A stretch of DNA of 64,000 nt from JABFRG01 sp046351415 (GCA_046351415.1 JAXLYO010000001.1:372001-436000); one strand, 5' to 3'; shown: positions 9,011 through 17,975, counted from the stretch's first letter. The notes: a model not told the origin generated them from the letters alone. A program made the numbers and translations.

Positions 9011-10158
9011 AGCGCGTTTCGTTCGTCGCCGCGCTCGCGCTCGCCTGCGCTTGTGCATCGGAGGACCTCGATGCTCCGGACGGCGGCACGCTTCCCGATG
9101 GCGGCGTGGTGGTCAAAGGCGACGCCGGGTACGTCCCGAGGGACGCGGGCCCCGACGTGTACGTGCCCCCGAGCGAGCTCGCCAAGAAGTTACTCGATGC
9201 GCTGGGCGATAGCTCATGGCATGGGCAAGCAAAGCGCAAAGGAAAGACGCGGCAGATCGAGCTTCGTTTTCGGGCGAATACGCTCCAGTGGTCCGAAACG
9301 CAGAACCCGTACGGGCCGAGTCGGCGGCGCGAATTGCGTGCGTTCGCCATCGAGGAAGATGGCTCGACGGTCCAAGCCGTCGCGAACACGCCGCTCAGTT
9401 GGCCTGACCGCACCGACGTTTCGGGTCCCGCGACGTACAAGATGAAGATCCTCTCTGGCACGCCACGGAAGCTCGAAATCACGCGAGACGGCGTGACTGA
9501 AACATTCATCGAAGGGCCCGTCGTGAAACCCACGGGCGGGCTCACGGCGCGCGTCCGTGCGTTTCCGAGCGGCGATGTATCGGACGCGTTTTGCACGTCG
9601 GGCATTTCCGCCTTCGACTACACCGCGTTTCTGAATTTCGCGCGCGGCAAGGGCAACACCAAGCCGCTCGCCGAGGACATGGTCGCCGGGGCGAAACTTC
9701 TGGCATGGGAAGACCTCAGCGGCCAGAACCGTTTCTCGGTCACCGATATCGACGGCATGAAGTCGAATGGGGGGACCGACATGTCGGACACGTTCAACTT
9801 CTTCGTGCAGTACACGGGCACGATCAAGCACCCGGGTGGGCAGCTCCGCATGCGTGAACGCAACGACGTCGTGGAAGACGGACTATGGGTGTTCCTCGGC
9901 AGTGGCGTCGGTAGTCTCAACGTGAACGACCTGTTCCTCGAGGTTCACGGCTTCGTGACGCCCGACAAGACTCCAGACGTGCCGAGCGCGACCGCCGCTG
10001 CGGGCAACATCCCCATCGAGATCATCGTCGCGCGCTGTGCCCAGCAGATCAAGCCGGTGCACGTCGAGATCTCCTACGGCGCAGGCGCCTTCAACCTCGT
10101 CGGTGACGTCGACAGCACGCCGGCCATCAACGACACGCTGTTTCCGCCCGCCCTTTGA
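9007..10158 (+). CDS. Predicted secreted lipoprotein, function unknown
   Basis: 383 residues. The N-terminus is a type II signal (MKRVSFVAALALACACAS) with Cys14 or Cys16 as the lipid site. A low-complexity linker follows (LDAPDGGTLPDGGVVVKGDAG), typical of myxobacterial lipoproteins. The body is a predicted beta-rich soluble domain with no motif I recognise. It overlaps the displaced tail of the phospholipase C-like gene by ATGA, so the two are probably one operon and may act together at the cell surface. The convergent cytochrome P460 gene ends 5 bp downstream. Confidence 0.75.
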   Translation: MKRVSFVAALALACACASEDLDAPDGGTLPDGGVVVKGDAGYVPRDAGPDVYVPPSELAKKLLDALGDSSWHGQAKRKGKTRQIELRFRANTLQWSETQNPYGPSRRRELRAFAIEEDGSTVQAVANTPLSWPDRTDVSGPATYKMKILSGTPRKLEITRDGVTETFIEGPVVKPTGGLTARVRAFPSGDVSDAFCTSGISAFDYTAFLNFARGKGNTKPLAEDMVAGAKLLAWEDLSGQNRFSVTDIDGMKSNGGTDMSDTFNFFVQYTGTIKHPGGQLRMRERNDVVEDGLWVFLGSGVGSLNVNDLFLEVHGFVTPDKTPDVPSATAAAGNIPIEIIVARCAQQIKPVHVEISYGAGAFNLVGDVDSTPAINDTLFPPAL

Positions 10159-10163
10159 TGGGG

Positions 10164-10718
10164 CTACGGTAGCCTCAGGCCCGCGGTCAGCACGTAGTCG
10201 TTCGCTTTCGCGGCCTGGTGGCACGTGTTGCAGCCGTCTTTCGAACCGCCATAATTTTCGCCGTCGGGAGGCCCGAAGCCGCGCCATTTGATTTGCACCG
10301 TATCGTTCGGATACGCGACGAGCTCGAACCACTCCCAATTCGCGGCTCCGGATTTGTTGAAGTCGCCGCCGCGCTTCACCATCGCGAAGACCGTGCGAAG
10401 CCGAATGTCCTCGTCGTCTTCGATCTCCTTCACGATGATGGTGCCGATGGGATACTCCTTCGAGCCGGCTTTGGGCATGGCGTTGACGTAGACCGTTCGC
10501 TTGCCCGCTGAGTGAATGCCCGCATCCTTCACGATGGTCGACGTTCCGGGCGTGCTCTTCCAGCTGTGATATCCGGCGAACTGATCTTTGAAGGCGATGC
10601 ACACCGGCTCGCCACCGCACAGGGGCTTTTCGGCGCTGTCTTCGGAAGCGCATCCGAGCGGCGCGCCCGCCGAGACGAAGACAGCGGAACCCAAGACGAT
10701 CGATCGGAACGCGCGCAT
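10164..10718 (-). CDS. Cytochrome P460-domain lipoprotein
   Basis: 184 residues. The signal peptide ends in a lipobox (SAGAPLGC, Cys23). The body fits the cytochrome P460 family: KRTVYVNAMPKAGS, then YPIGTIIVKEI, and a C-terminal CNTCH heme-binding motif (C163-C166-H167). P460 proteins are periplasmic monoheme proteins. Whether this one is catalytic or only transfers electrons cannot be told; I cannot identify the Lys that forms the heme cross-link in true P460. The start shares one base with the stop of the imelysin gene (TAATG), so the two are translationally coupled in an operon with the di-heme oxidoreductase. Confidence 0.82.
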   Translation of the reverse strand: MRAFRSIVLGSAVFVSAGAPLGCASEDSAEKPLCGGEPVCIAFKDQFAGYHSWKSTPGTSTIVKDAGIHSAGKRTVYVNAMPKAGSKEYPIGTIIVKEIEDDEDIRLRTVFAMVKRGGDFNKSGAANWEWFELVAYPNDTVQIKWRGFGPPDGENYGGSKDGCNTCHQAAKANDYVLTAGLRLP

Positions 10719-11794
10719 TACTTGGCTGCTTTGAGCCCCATCTTCTCGCCGGCGTGCGCCATCTCGTGGGCGAGCGCGCCTTCCTTCTCCGCATCGACCG
10801 CTTCGGTCACGGCGAGAAACAACTTGCCGAACGGAGTCGCCAAATCAGCTGCGGATTGCTTCTCGCGCTTCTCTGCCTGCCAGGTCGCGGGCGGCGCGGG
10901 AATCGCATCGCCCGGAATTCCATCGTAGGTCGCCTTCAGTTTGGCGAAGCCATTTTCGATTTCGGTGGCAACGGCCGCACCGCCGTCCTTGGAAACGAGA
11001 AACGGCTTGAAGATGGCGAAAATCTTCTGCGTACCCTCGAGGTTGCCGCGCAGGTCGGCCATCGTCTTTTGCGAGTAGCGAGACTCCTCGGCGCCGGTCG
11101 CAGCCTTGTCGACCTTCTCGGCCTGCTCGGCCATGAGATCGCCGAGGCCAACGTAGGCTGCGTCGATGTCGAGTGCCACGCTCTTCCATTGCTTCTGCAG
11201 CGACTTTGCGTCGTCGATGAACTTCTGACAGAGCTTCGTCTTGAACTCGAGGGCTTCGGGAGCGGTGAGCGGAAATCGCGCGGCGACGTAGAGATTCTTT
11301 CCGTCTTTCGAGATTTCCTTCTCGTAGGCAATGACGGAGGGCGGGATTTCTTGGGCCCAAAGGACACGTTCGATGGCGTGCATGCCCGTGACGCCCTTGT
11401 CGTCGAAGAGGTTGGCGTCCCCTTCTGCGTTGGGGATCTCGTTCTGGAGAAACGCATCGTAGCGCTGGTCCATGGAGGTATCGAGGTCGCCAAAGAGCGG
11501 CGCGACGGCACCCTCGATGCGCTCGTACGCGATGCGTGCCTTCAAGTACGCCGCCTTCATGTCGGCGATGGCTTTCGCATCGTTCGCCACGCTCCACGGG
11601 CCCTCCGGTGCCGCGGCTTGGATGGCCGTAGCCGACACGACGAGCGCGTCGATCTCGGCCTGAATCGAGGTCTGCATTCCGGTCGTGATTTCGGTGCGGT
11701 ACGCGGAGTCCGCCTTGACGGGAGCGGGCTCTTCACTCGAACAAGCTAGAAGGATCGAGAGGAGCGGAAGAATGAAGAGTGCTTTGCGCATCAT
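10718..11794 (-). CDS. Imelysin (peptidase M75)-family lipoprotein
   Basis: 358 residues with lipobox LLSILLAC (Cys18). The GxHxxE motif of imelysins is present as G137-M-H139-A-I-E142, in the context GVTGMHAIERVLW. Imelysin-like proteins sit in the periplasm or on the outer membrane and are tied to iron uptake; peptidase activity is doubtful for most. The tandem start ATG-ATG at 11794/11791 is chosen because the signal peptide begins there and a GAGG lies about 8 nt upstream; the frame is open further upstream but that part is Arg/His-rich. Middle gene of the operon: di-heme oxidoreductase, 38-nt gap, imelysin, 1-base overlap, P460. Confidence 0.88.
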   Translation of the reverse strand: MMRKALFILPLLSILLACSSEEPAPVKADSAYRTEITTGMQTSIQAEIDALVVSATAIQAAAPEGPWSVANDAKAIADMKAAYLKARIAYERIEGAVAPLFGDLDTSMDQRYDAFLQNEIPNAEGDANLFDDKGVTGMHAIERVLWAQEIPPSVIAYEKEISKDGKNLYVAARFPLTAPEALEFKTKLCQKFIDDAKSLQKQWKSVALDIDAAYVGLGDLMAEQAEKVDKAATGAEESRYSQKTMADLRGNLEGTQKIFAIFKPFLVSKDGGAAVATEIENGFAKLKATYDGIPGDAIPAPPATWQAEKREKQSAADLATPFGKLFLAVTEAVDAEKEGALAHEMAHAGEKMGLKAAK

Positions 11795-11832
11795 GAAGGG
11801 ACCTCGAAGGTGCAAAAATAGGTGAAAGAAGG

Positions 11833-13101
11833 TCAGAGGGAGCCAACGAAGGCTTCGAGCTTGGTCTGATCGGCGGCGGGCAGCGCCAAGAAGCGCGAGA
11901 CGGAGTCGTTCGCCTGCGAGCCAGGACCCTCGTGCGAAAGGATGGCACCCCGAATCGTGGTGGCCCGCCCGTCGTGCATGAAGTTCTTTTGGTAGCGCAT
12001 GCCGATGAGCGGCGCGGAGCGCCATTCGCGCGAACCCGCGTCGCCGTCCTTGATGCCGTCGGCGAGCTTCTCGCCCATGTCGTGCAGGAGGAGGTCGCTG
12101 TAGATCGGTGCATCGATGTTGGCGAGCGCCTTGATGGGGTAGTTCGAGCGCGTGCGAAGACTCGGCGTGTGACACACGTTGCAGCGCGCCGTCGCGAACA
12201 GATTCGCGCCGTCGGTCGCCACGCGCTTCGGGATGGCAAGTAGACGGACGTAGTTCGTACGAAGGTTGATGCTGTCGTAGTCGACGTCGATTCCGGGCTT
12301 ACGATCATCCATCAGCTTTTCGGGATTCTCGAACTCGCTGGGTCGCAAAGGCGACGTGATGCCCATGTCACCCTGGAAGGCATCGGCCGTGAAGTCGTCG
12401 AGCGTGCCAACTCGAGCCTTGAAGCCAAAACGCCCAATCAACGTGTCGCCTCGCTTGTGCGTGTGGAAGCGAGTGTCCGTGTTCGGTTCGGATGCGTACA
12501 CGACATGATGCACGCGACCACGAATGCCATCGTCCCGCGACGCCTGCAGCTGCTCTTGCTTGAGGATCTCCGCGTCGTCGACGGCTTCCATGTAGCCGCG
12601 GCCGAGCACCGCAGGGCCCATGCGGGTCGAGACCTTGAGCGAGGGTAGGTCGCTCGGAATCGCAATCGGCTTCGTGGCCCCCGCTGCCGTGCGCGGGTGC
12701 ACCGTGTGGCCGTTGGGCAGCGCTGACTGGTCGACGGCGGGCGTGAAGCCATCGGCCTCCACGATGGCCATTTTCTGCACGAGCCCCGGCCCGCGAATGG
12801 CGCCTTCATGGCACGCGCTGCAGTGGTCTTCGGTGAAGAGCGGCCCAAGCCCATCCGCCTCGCGCATGGGCAGGTCGAAGAGCATGTCGCCACGGGTGAA
12901 GATCTTCAGCTCCTCCGCACTCGCGCCTTCGATCGGTACGTCGCTGGGCGGTGGAGCTTTGGTCGGTTCTTCCGTCGTCGCCGTCGGGGAAGGCGACGGG
13001 CCTGTACCGGAACTGCCGCACGCGCCTGTCCCCAGTAACGCCGCGGTTCCGAGCGTCATGGGAAAAAGCATCCGGAAAATCGCGCGAAACGGCGTCGACA
13101 T
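11833..13101 (-). CDS. Di-heme oxidoreductase family lipoprotein (DUF1111 type)
   Basis: 422 residues. Lipobox LLGTGAC (Cys28), then a Ser/Pro/Thr linker. Two c-type heme motifs are visible: CSACH (C94-C97-H98) and CNVCH at about 310. Between and after them are family-typical stretches such as GPAVLGRGYMEAV, DLLLHDMGEKL and FMHDGRATTIRGAI. The DUF1111 'thiol oxidoreductase' family is periplasmic, often encoded beside imelysins, and often iron-regulated. Here it is the first gene of an operon with imelysin and P460. A dyad TTGAAAGTGATTTTCAA lies 51-67 nt upstream of the ATG. The electron acceptor is unknown. Confidence 0.88.
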   Translation of the reverse strand: MSTPFRAIFRMLFPMTLGTAALLGTGACGSSGTGPSPSPTATTEEPTKAPPPSDVPIEGASAEELKIFTRGDMLFDLPMREADGLGPLFTEDHCSACHEGAIRGPGLVQKMAIVEADGFTPAVDQSALPNGHTVHPRTAAGATKPIAIPSDLPSLKVSTRMGPAVLGRGYMEAVDDAEILKQEQLQASRDDGIRGRVHHVVYASEPNTDTRFHTHKRGDTLIGRFGFKARVGTLDDFTADAFQGDMGITSPLRPSEFENPEKLMDDRKPGIDVDYDSINLRTNYVRLLAIPKRVATDGANLFATARCNVCHTPSLRTRSNYPIKALANIDAPIYSDLLLHDMGEKLADGIKDGDAGSREWRSAPLIGMRYQKNFMHDGRATTIRGAILSHEGPGSQANDSVSRFLALPAADQTKLEAFVGSL

Positions 13102-13151
13102 GCAGGTGGTCTAGCTAGCGAAAACGAAAGTCGCAATCAAGCGAAATGAAC

Positions 13152-13168
13152 TTGAAAGTGATTTTCAA
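13152..13168. promoter_or_regulatory. Fur-like dyad TTGAAAGTGATTTTCAA
   Basis: A 6-bp perfect inverted repeat (TTGAAA/TTTCAA) with a 5-bp spacer, in an AT-rich island between the di-heme oxidoreductase operon (minus strand) and a lipoprotein 3' end. TGAAA..TGA..TTTCA is reminiscent of Fur boxes, and the downstream operon is of an iron-regulated type. The adjacent 9-mer TGAACTTGA (13147-13155) also occurs, inverted, at 25060-25068 before the TonB receptor. The binding protein is inferred, not shown. Confidence 0.45.
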
Positions 13169-13231
13169 TTTCGATCAAGCCGCTGAAGGCGCAGCGCATC
13201 CCGCGGGCACCACCGACGCGTCGAACGACGT

Positions 13232-14053
13232 TCACTCGGGTCGTTCGGCCATGACGCGAAGCACCTCTTTCCCTGACGTGTCGAATGCAACGGTCCACGC
13301 GAGGAGGTTCGTCGCGTCACGCGGGCCGTCGGGGTCGATGGTTTGGAGGGCCCAAAGGGTAAACCCCGCTTTTCCAGTCGCTGTCATCTTGTGAGTGTAC
13401 TGTACAGAGAAAAAACGATTCTCGGTCGGGAGCGGCAGTCCTCTGCGGCGCACGTCAGCCTCGATATCCGCGTTGGCTGCGCGAATTCTTGCCTGGAACG
13501 CAGGCGACTGGAGCTCGACCTTCGCAGGCAGCGCATGAGGACCTCGTCCTGCGATTCGCGCTCCCAATCGTACCTTCTCGTAGAACCACGATGGGTCGTC
13601 GAAGGGGCGACACGACAGGGGGATGGTCTTGTCGCTCTCGACGAAGGTTCCCGGGTGCACTGTCTTCCCGTTCGCGGACCGTCCTCTCACACTCGTGTCG
13701 ATACTCACTTTGTAGCCGCGGCCCGTCAGCATGACCGAGGGGGGTACCTTCGCGCCAGCGACGTTCTCCTCGACGTCGACTTGCAAGAAGCGTTCGATCT
13801 CGACGATCGCCTTCTTGGGTCCCGTCGGTACGACCCGAATGCGTTCCGGAACCGACTCGCCGCCCGCAGCGGCCGTTCGCGCGTCCGGCGTGCACTCATA
13901 GACTTTGGCCGGCAAGAAAAGGCTCTCGAGATTGGCTTCCGCGCCGCCGTCGCTGCTGCCGCATCCGACGATGAGCGAAAACGAGAGAGCATGGAGCGAA
14001 GCACGCACGTGGATCGAAATGCGACTCTTGCCGAGAGGGGAAGTGTTCATCAT
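13232..14053 (-). CDS. Predicted lipoprotein, function unknown
   Basis: 273 residues. A long basic N-terminus precedes a hydrophobic stretch and lipobox LIVGC (Cys31), then GSSDGG. The mature part has no motif I recognise. It contains a few Cys, a basic central segment (YEKVRLGARIAGRGPH) and a predicted beta-rich C-terminal half. It ends about 130 nt before the di-heme oxidoreductase start on the same strand, so it is transcribed upstream of, but probably separately from, that operon, since the Fur-like dyad lies between. A 17-nt dyad is found at 14102-14118 in front of it. Confidence 0.72.
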   Translation of the reverse strand: MMNTSPLGKSRISIHVRASLHALSFSLIVGCGSSDGGAEANLESLFLPAKVYECTPDARTAAAGGESVPERIRVVPTGPKKAIVEIERFLQVDVEENVAGAKVPPSVMLTGRGYKVSIDTSVRGRSANGKTVHPGTFVESDKTIPLSCRPFDDPSWFYEKVRLGARIAGRGPHALPAKVELQSPAFQARIRAANADIEADVRRRGLPLPTENRFFSVQYTHKMTATGKAGFTLWALQTIDPDGPRDATNLLAWTVAFDTSGKEVLRVMAERPE

Positions 14054-14399
14054 CGTGCGGACGAGCGTAGTGAGAACCTCCGGCCGAACGAGTCGGACCT
14101 TCTACACCTTGCGTGTAGCGAAGCTGCACAGAGCGCCGAAGACGCTGTTGCGAGAGGTGCATTGGCGGCATTTCCCGCGGTCGGTCCACACGGGGGCAGG
14201 TATCTGCGGCGAGGCGAGGTCCGATCGTATTCCATGGCGAGACCAGGGTACCGATGCCTGGACGGGCAACGTCTTTGGCCTGAAGCAAAAACCCACTCCG
14301 CTGCGCCACTCGGCACGATTCGGAGCTCGTGATGTCGACACGGACGGTTTCGTACCTACATTCCCCGGGCACTTCTCTCCCTTCGTAAAAGGAAAAACC
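14054..14399. other. 346-bp divergent intergenic region with one 17-nt dyad
   Basis: Separates a lipoprotein gene (minus) from the peroxiredoxin gene (plus). The only clear element is the dyad CTACACCTTGCGTGTAG at 14102-14118, 48 nt before the lipoprotein start; it could be an operator. Short open frames here are Arg/Pro-rich and do not look coding. The peroxiredoxin side ends in AAAAGGAAAAACC before its ATG, a usable ribosome binding site. Confidence 0.4.
14102..14118. promoter_or_regulatory. Dyad CTACACCTTGCGTGTAG
   Basis: Perfect 6-bp arms (CTACAC/GTGTAG) with a 5-bp centre, 48-65 bp before the lipoprotein start at 14053. A possible operator; the binding protein is unknown. Confidence 0.3.
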
Positions 14400-14969
14400 A
14401 TGACGCACGCCACTTCTTCCTCCCTCGAAACGGCCTTCATCGGAAAACCTGCACCGCTTTTCGCCATGCCTTCGACGAAGAACCTGAAGACGCTAGAGGA
14501 ACGCATCTCCCTCTCCGACTATCGCGGCAAGTGGCTCGTGCTGCTCTTCTACCCCCTCGACTTCACGTTCGTATGCCCAACGGAGCTCACGGCTTTCAGC
14601 GACCGACAAGCCGAGTTCGCGAAAGAAGGTGCCGAGATCCTCGGAGTTTCGACGGACTCGGTCTTCTCGCATCGCGCATGGATCCAACTGCCGCGCGACA
14701 AAGGCGGGCTCGGAGACCTTGGATACCCGCTCGCTTCGGACATGACGAGAGAGGTCAGCCGCGCATACGGCGTCCTTCTCGAAGAGGCGGGCCATACGCT
14801 GCGTGGTACGTTCATCATCGATCCGCACGGGAAGCTTCGTTACGCGCTCGTTCACGACAATGACATCGGTCGCTCCGTGGACGAGACGTTGCGTTCGCTG
14901 CAAGCGCTGAAGTCCGGCGGTCTCTGTGCCGTCAACTGGAAGCCGGGTGACGCAAACCTCGCGGGGTGA
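14400..14969 (+). CDS. 2-Cys peroxiredoxin (AhpC/TSA family)
   Basis: Thiol peroxidase of 189 residues that reduces H2O2 and organic peroxides. The peroxidatic Cys59 is in DFTFVCPTE and the resolving Cys176 in GGLCAVNWKPG near the C-terminus, the typical 2-Cys arrangement and spacing. RGTFIIDP is also canonical. ATG 14400 has a purine-rich AAAAGG site 6-12 nt upstream. The upstream in-frame extension is low-complexity and was not used. The next gene (dcd) starts 57 nt later. No OxyR-type regulator is adjacent. Confidence 0.95.
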   Translation: MTHATSSSLETAFIGKPAPLFAMPSTKNLKTLEERISLSDYRGKWLVLLFYPLDFTFVCPTELTAFSDRQAEFAKEGAEILGVSTDSVFSHRAWIQLPRDKGGLGDLGYPLASDMTREVSRAYGVLLEEAGHTLRGTFIIDPHGKLRYALVHDNDIGRSVDETLRSLQALKSGGLCAVNWKPGDANLAG

Positions 14970-15026
14970 CGACTTCCTCCATCCCCGCCGTTGAAGACGG
15001 GCGCGCAATGGGGCAGAGTGCGCGCC

Positions 15027-15593
15027 ATGATCCTCTCCGACCGCGACATCAAAGCGCGCCTCCAAAAGGGAGACTTGGTGGTCTCGCCCATCTCCGACCC
15101 CGAGCTGCAGATTCAGCCGGCGAGTATCGACATGCGACTCTCGCCGTCGTTTCTCGTGTTTCGTTCGTCGCGCGTGCCGTTCATCGACCCGCGGGAAGTG
15201 CCGGCTGACATCACCGAACGCATCGATGTCGCCGAAGGTGAAACGTTCACGCTGCACCCTGGCGACTTCGTGCTCGGCTCAACCATCGAACGGGTCACCA
15301 TCCCGAACGACTTGGTCGCTCGCGTCGAAGGTCGCAGCAGCTTGGGGCGCCTCGCGATCGTGGTCCACGCGACTGCAGGCTTCGTCGATCCGGGCTTCGA
15401 TGGTCAGATCACGCTCGAGCTTTCGAACCTCGGCAGAACCCCCGTCATGCTCCACCCGGGCATGCGCATCAGTCAGCTCGTCCTTCATCAGATGACGAGC
15501 CCAGCGGAGCGTCCCTACGGTGCGGGAAGGGGTAGCAAGTACAACGGGCAGATGGGCCCCACCGCGAGCCGCATCGTGCGTGACGTGTCCTGA
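15027..15593 (+). CDS. dcd: dCTP deaminase
   Basis: Trimeric enzyme of 188 residues converting dCTP to dUTP (and possibly on to dUMP) in thymidylate synthesis. Motifs: MILSDRDIKARL at the N-terminus, IQPASIDMRL, VEGRSSLGRLAI (100-111), and HATAGFVDPGF then GQITLELSN, holding the catalytic Glu131. The Thr in HATAG and the Gln-rich SKYNGQ tail resemble both mono- and bifunctional members, so dUTPase activity cannot be excluded. ATG 15027 is chosen over an upstream in-frame ATG (14991) because the family begins at MxLSD. Confidence 0.94.
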   Translation: MILSDRDIKARLQKGDLVVSPISDPELQIQPASIDMRLSPSFLVFRSSRVPFIDPREVPADITERIDVAEGETFTLHPGDFVLGSTIERVTIPNDLVARVEGRSSLGRLAIVVHATAGFVDPGFDGQITLELSNLGRTPVMLHPGMRISQLVLHQMTSPAERPYGAGRGSKYNGQMGPTASRIVRDVS

Positions 15594-15773
15594 CGGCTCC
15601 AGTGGACTGGGGGCTCGCATGTGAACCCTCGGTCACAGCGGCTCTCCATTTGTGCGAAAAGCCTTGGGAGGCGCGTGGCGTAGCGCTTGCTACGGCGCTC
15701 CCCGATGACCACGACCCATACCAATGTCCTCCCTGCCTTGACGATGTCGTACTCAGCTCGTAGAGCAGGGCGC

Positions 15774-16370
15774 ATGCACGCGCGTCACCTCGCTGCTCCC
15801 TTTGTCCTCGTCCTCGGCCTTTCGTCCCTCGTCGGCTGCGGCGGCGGAGCGGTCGGCTCCTCGTCGGGGACGAGCAGTGGTGAGGGTCAGCAGAACGTGG
15901 CAAAAACCGAGAGCCAAACCATCGCCGAAGCGCTCTTCGCCACGCCAGACCCGGGGTTCGATGGCGACGTGCTCGAGGGGCTCTACCAAGTCTCGGGATT
16001 CGCTGTCTCTCCCGTGCGGGTCCGCATCGAATCGAACGCCATCATCCTGGCGTACAAGTCGAGCGGGGGTTCGCTTCTCGGCATGAAATCTGCCGCGCAG
16101 ATCAAGTCGCTGAGCAGCGGTACCTCACGTTGGTCGGTCACGACGGTGGACGAGCCGCGGGAGACAGCGGAGCCTTGCGTGGATGAAAAGGTGATCTTTC
16201 ACCTCCTTGCGACCACGTTCACCCTCGAACAGTCAATGCCCGGTACGCTGCGCGGGAACATCCCCATGAGCGTCACCACTGGCACGTGCCCGGGCGGTGG
16301 TTCGGATCCGGGGGGTGCGACTGCGAGCGTAAACGTCACAGGCCTCACCCTCACGAAGATCGGCAAGTGA
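15774..16370 (+). CDS. Predicted lipoprotein upstream of rhomboid protease
   Basis: 198 residues. Signal peptide MHARHLAAPFVLVLGLSSLVGC with the lipid Cys at 22, then a Gly/Ser linker. The mature domain of about 150 residues carries a Cys pair and no known motif. ATG 15774 is used because the in-frame codons before it are Arg/Thr-rich and unlike a signal peptide. Its TGA overlaps the GTG start of the rhomboid gene (GTGA), so the two are one operon and may be functionally linked, for example as substrate or partner, which is inference. Confidence 0.75.
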   Translation: MHARHLAAPFVLVLGLSSLVGCGGGAVGSSSGTSSGEGQQNVAKTESQTIAEALFATPDPGFDGDVLEGLYQVSGFAVSPVRVRIESNAIILAYKSSGGSLLGMKSAAQIKSLSSGTSRWSVTTVDEPRETAEPCVDEKVIFHLLATTFTLEQSMPGTLRGNIPMSVTTGTCPGGGSDPGGATASVNVTGLTLTKIGK

Positions 16371-17935
16371 CGGAAGCGCGCGCCCCGGTCGAACCACCGC
16401 TTCAAGCGCGGTCTGGCTTCGCACCGCTCGGGCGTGCAACGAAGGGCATCCTCGTTGTCCTTTGGGCGTGCTTTCTCGTCGAACTGCTCGCAGCGAAGAG
16501 CTTCTCTCCAGAGGCGCCGCTCCTCGCGGCCATGGGCGGCATCTTCAAGAACGGCCTCGAGCACGGCGGCACGTATCGATTCCTCACGGCGTCGCTCCTC
16601 CACGCGAACTTCATTCACATTCTGTTCAATAGCCTCGCACTCGTTTCGTCGGGCCGCATCCTCGAGTCGCGTGTCGGAGCGAGTGCGACGCTCGTCGTCT
16701 TTACGGCTACTGCGATCGCCGGAGCGTTTGCATCCGTACTCTTGAACGATGCCCGCGTCGTCTCGGTCGGCGCATCGGGCGCCGTCATGGGCGTAGCCGC
16801 GGCGGCTGCATGCGTCTCGTTCCACATGCCGAAGGGCGAGCAGCGCGGAGCGTTCCAGCGCTACCTGGCTCAGGCTCTCGTCTTCAACTTGCTACCGATC
16901 GCGAACATGGCGCGCGACGGCGGGAAGGTCGACTATGGCGCGCACCTCGGTGGAGCCATCGGAGGCGCGGTCCTCGGCCTCGTGTTCCTCGCCATCCAGA
17001 GGCGCAGTCCGCAAGACGATCCGGCGCCCCCGCTCGGCAAAGCAGGAATACCCCTCGCGGGTTTGAGTGTCGTGCTCTACGTGGTCGCCGCGGTGTCTGC
17101 CGTGGTCGCATTTCCTGGTCTCGCGGAGTCCGCAACGCTCAAAGCATCCGACGTGCTTGTCCCGGATGATGCGATCCCGAAGGAGAACCGCGAGGGTACG
17201 GTGGAGACCTGGGGCAAAGACAAACCTCGTGATCCGCGCGTTCACCTCTACCGCGCCGTTGCTGCGATGGATCGCGCCGACGACGACGCAGCGGAGAAAG
17301 AGCTTCGCGCGGCACTGCAGGAAAAGGCCATCTTCGAGGCATTCTTCGGCAACGGCGGTATGGAGGGACGCATCCGCAATGCGCTCGTCGAGCTTCTGCT
17401 CGAGTCTGGTCGTACGGAGGAGGCCGAGAAGGTTGCCCAGCCTGCCTGCGCAACCAAAGAGGGCACCGAAGAACTCCTACCCATCGGATACTGCAAGGGT
17501 GGCGCACCGGCACCCCCTTCCCAGAGCGCGCTCCTCACGCGTCGATGTCGCGCAGCTCTCCAGAAAAAGCAGGACGCTCCTGCGCGAGCGCTCTGTCGTC
17601 GCGCGAGCGAGGCGGCGGGTGCTCCAGAGGACGTCGCCGACGCATTCGATGCGATGGCAGAGATCGAGGCCCGCGCCCAGAACTTCGCAGCAAGCGAAAC
17701 CAGCATGCGCAAGGCGCTCGAGGCCTGGCGACGAACCCTTTCGGCCACGCCGTCCAAAGACGAACTACGCGAGACGGGAAGGCGCGAATACAACTTGGCG
17801 CTCGTTCTCGGAAACCTCGGAAAACAGGGCGACGCCGAGGTTTTCGACCTCGCGGCGATCGACCACTATGACCGCGCTGGATACAAGGAAGGCGCGGACA
17901 AGGCACGTGCCCACCTCGAGAGCATGCGCCGTTAG
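16367..17935 (+). CDS. Rhomboid intramembrane serine protease with C-terminal repeat-like domain
   Basis: 522 residues. The first 230 form a rhomboid core of six membrane segments: HANFIHILFNS (about 79-89), catalytic Ser137 in VGASGAVMG and catalytic His193 in DYGAHLGGAIGG. After a seventh hydrophobic segment the last 270 residues are soluble and Ala/Glu/Arg-rich with repeated helical stretches (AMDRADDDAAEKELRAALQ, LVELLLESGRTEEAEKVA), consistent with TPR-like repeats. Start: GTG 16367, overlapping the lipoprotein stop. Rhomboids cleave membrane proteins within the bilayer; the soluble part may recruit substrates. A bidirectional hairpin follows at 17953-17975. Confidence 0.88.
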   Translation: MTEARAPVEPPLQARSGFAPLGRATKGILVVLWACFLVELLAAKSFSPEAPLLAAMGGIFKNGLEHGGTYRFLTASLLHANFIHILFNSLALVSSGRILESRVGASATLVVFTATAIAGAFASVLLNDARVVSVGASGAVMGVAAAAACVSFHMPKGEQRGAFQRYLAQALVFNLLPIANMARDGGKVDYGAHLGGAIGGAVLGLVFLAIQRRSPQDDPAPPLGKAGIPLAGLSVVLYVVAAVSAVVAFPGLAESATLKASDVLVPDDAIPKENREGTVETWGKDKPRDPRVHLYRAVAAMDRADDDAAEKELRAALQEKAIFEAFFGNGGMEGRIRNALVELLLESGRTEEAEKVAQPACATKEGTEELLPIGYCKGGAPAPPSQSALLTRRCRAALQKKQDAPARALCRRASEAAGAPEDVADAFDAMAEIEARAQNFAASETSMRKALEAWRRTLSATPSKDELRETGRREYNLALVLGNLGKQGDAEVFDLAAIDHYDRAGYKEGADKARAHLESMRR

Positions 17936-17952
17936 GATCCGCGCCCGGCAAG

Positions 17953-17975
17953 GGCCGCCTCCCGACGAGGCGGCC
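17953..17975. terminator. Hairpin between convergent rhomboid and peptidase genes
   Basis: Perfect 9-bp stem GGCCGCCTC/GAGGCGGCC with a 5-nt loop, sitting in the 64-bp gap between two convergent genes. There is no long T-run on either side, so it is at best a weak bidirectional terminator. Confidence 0.5.
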
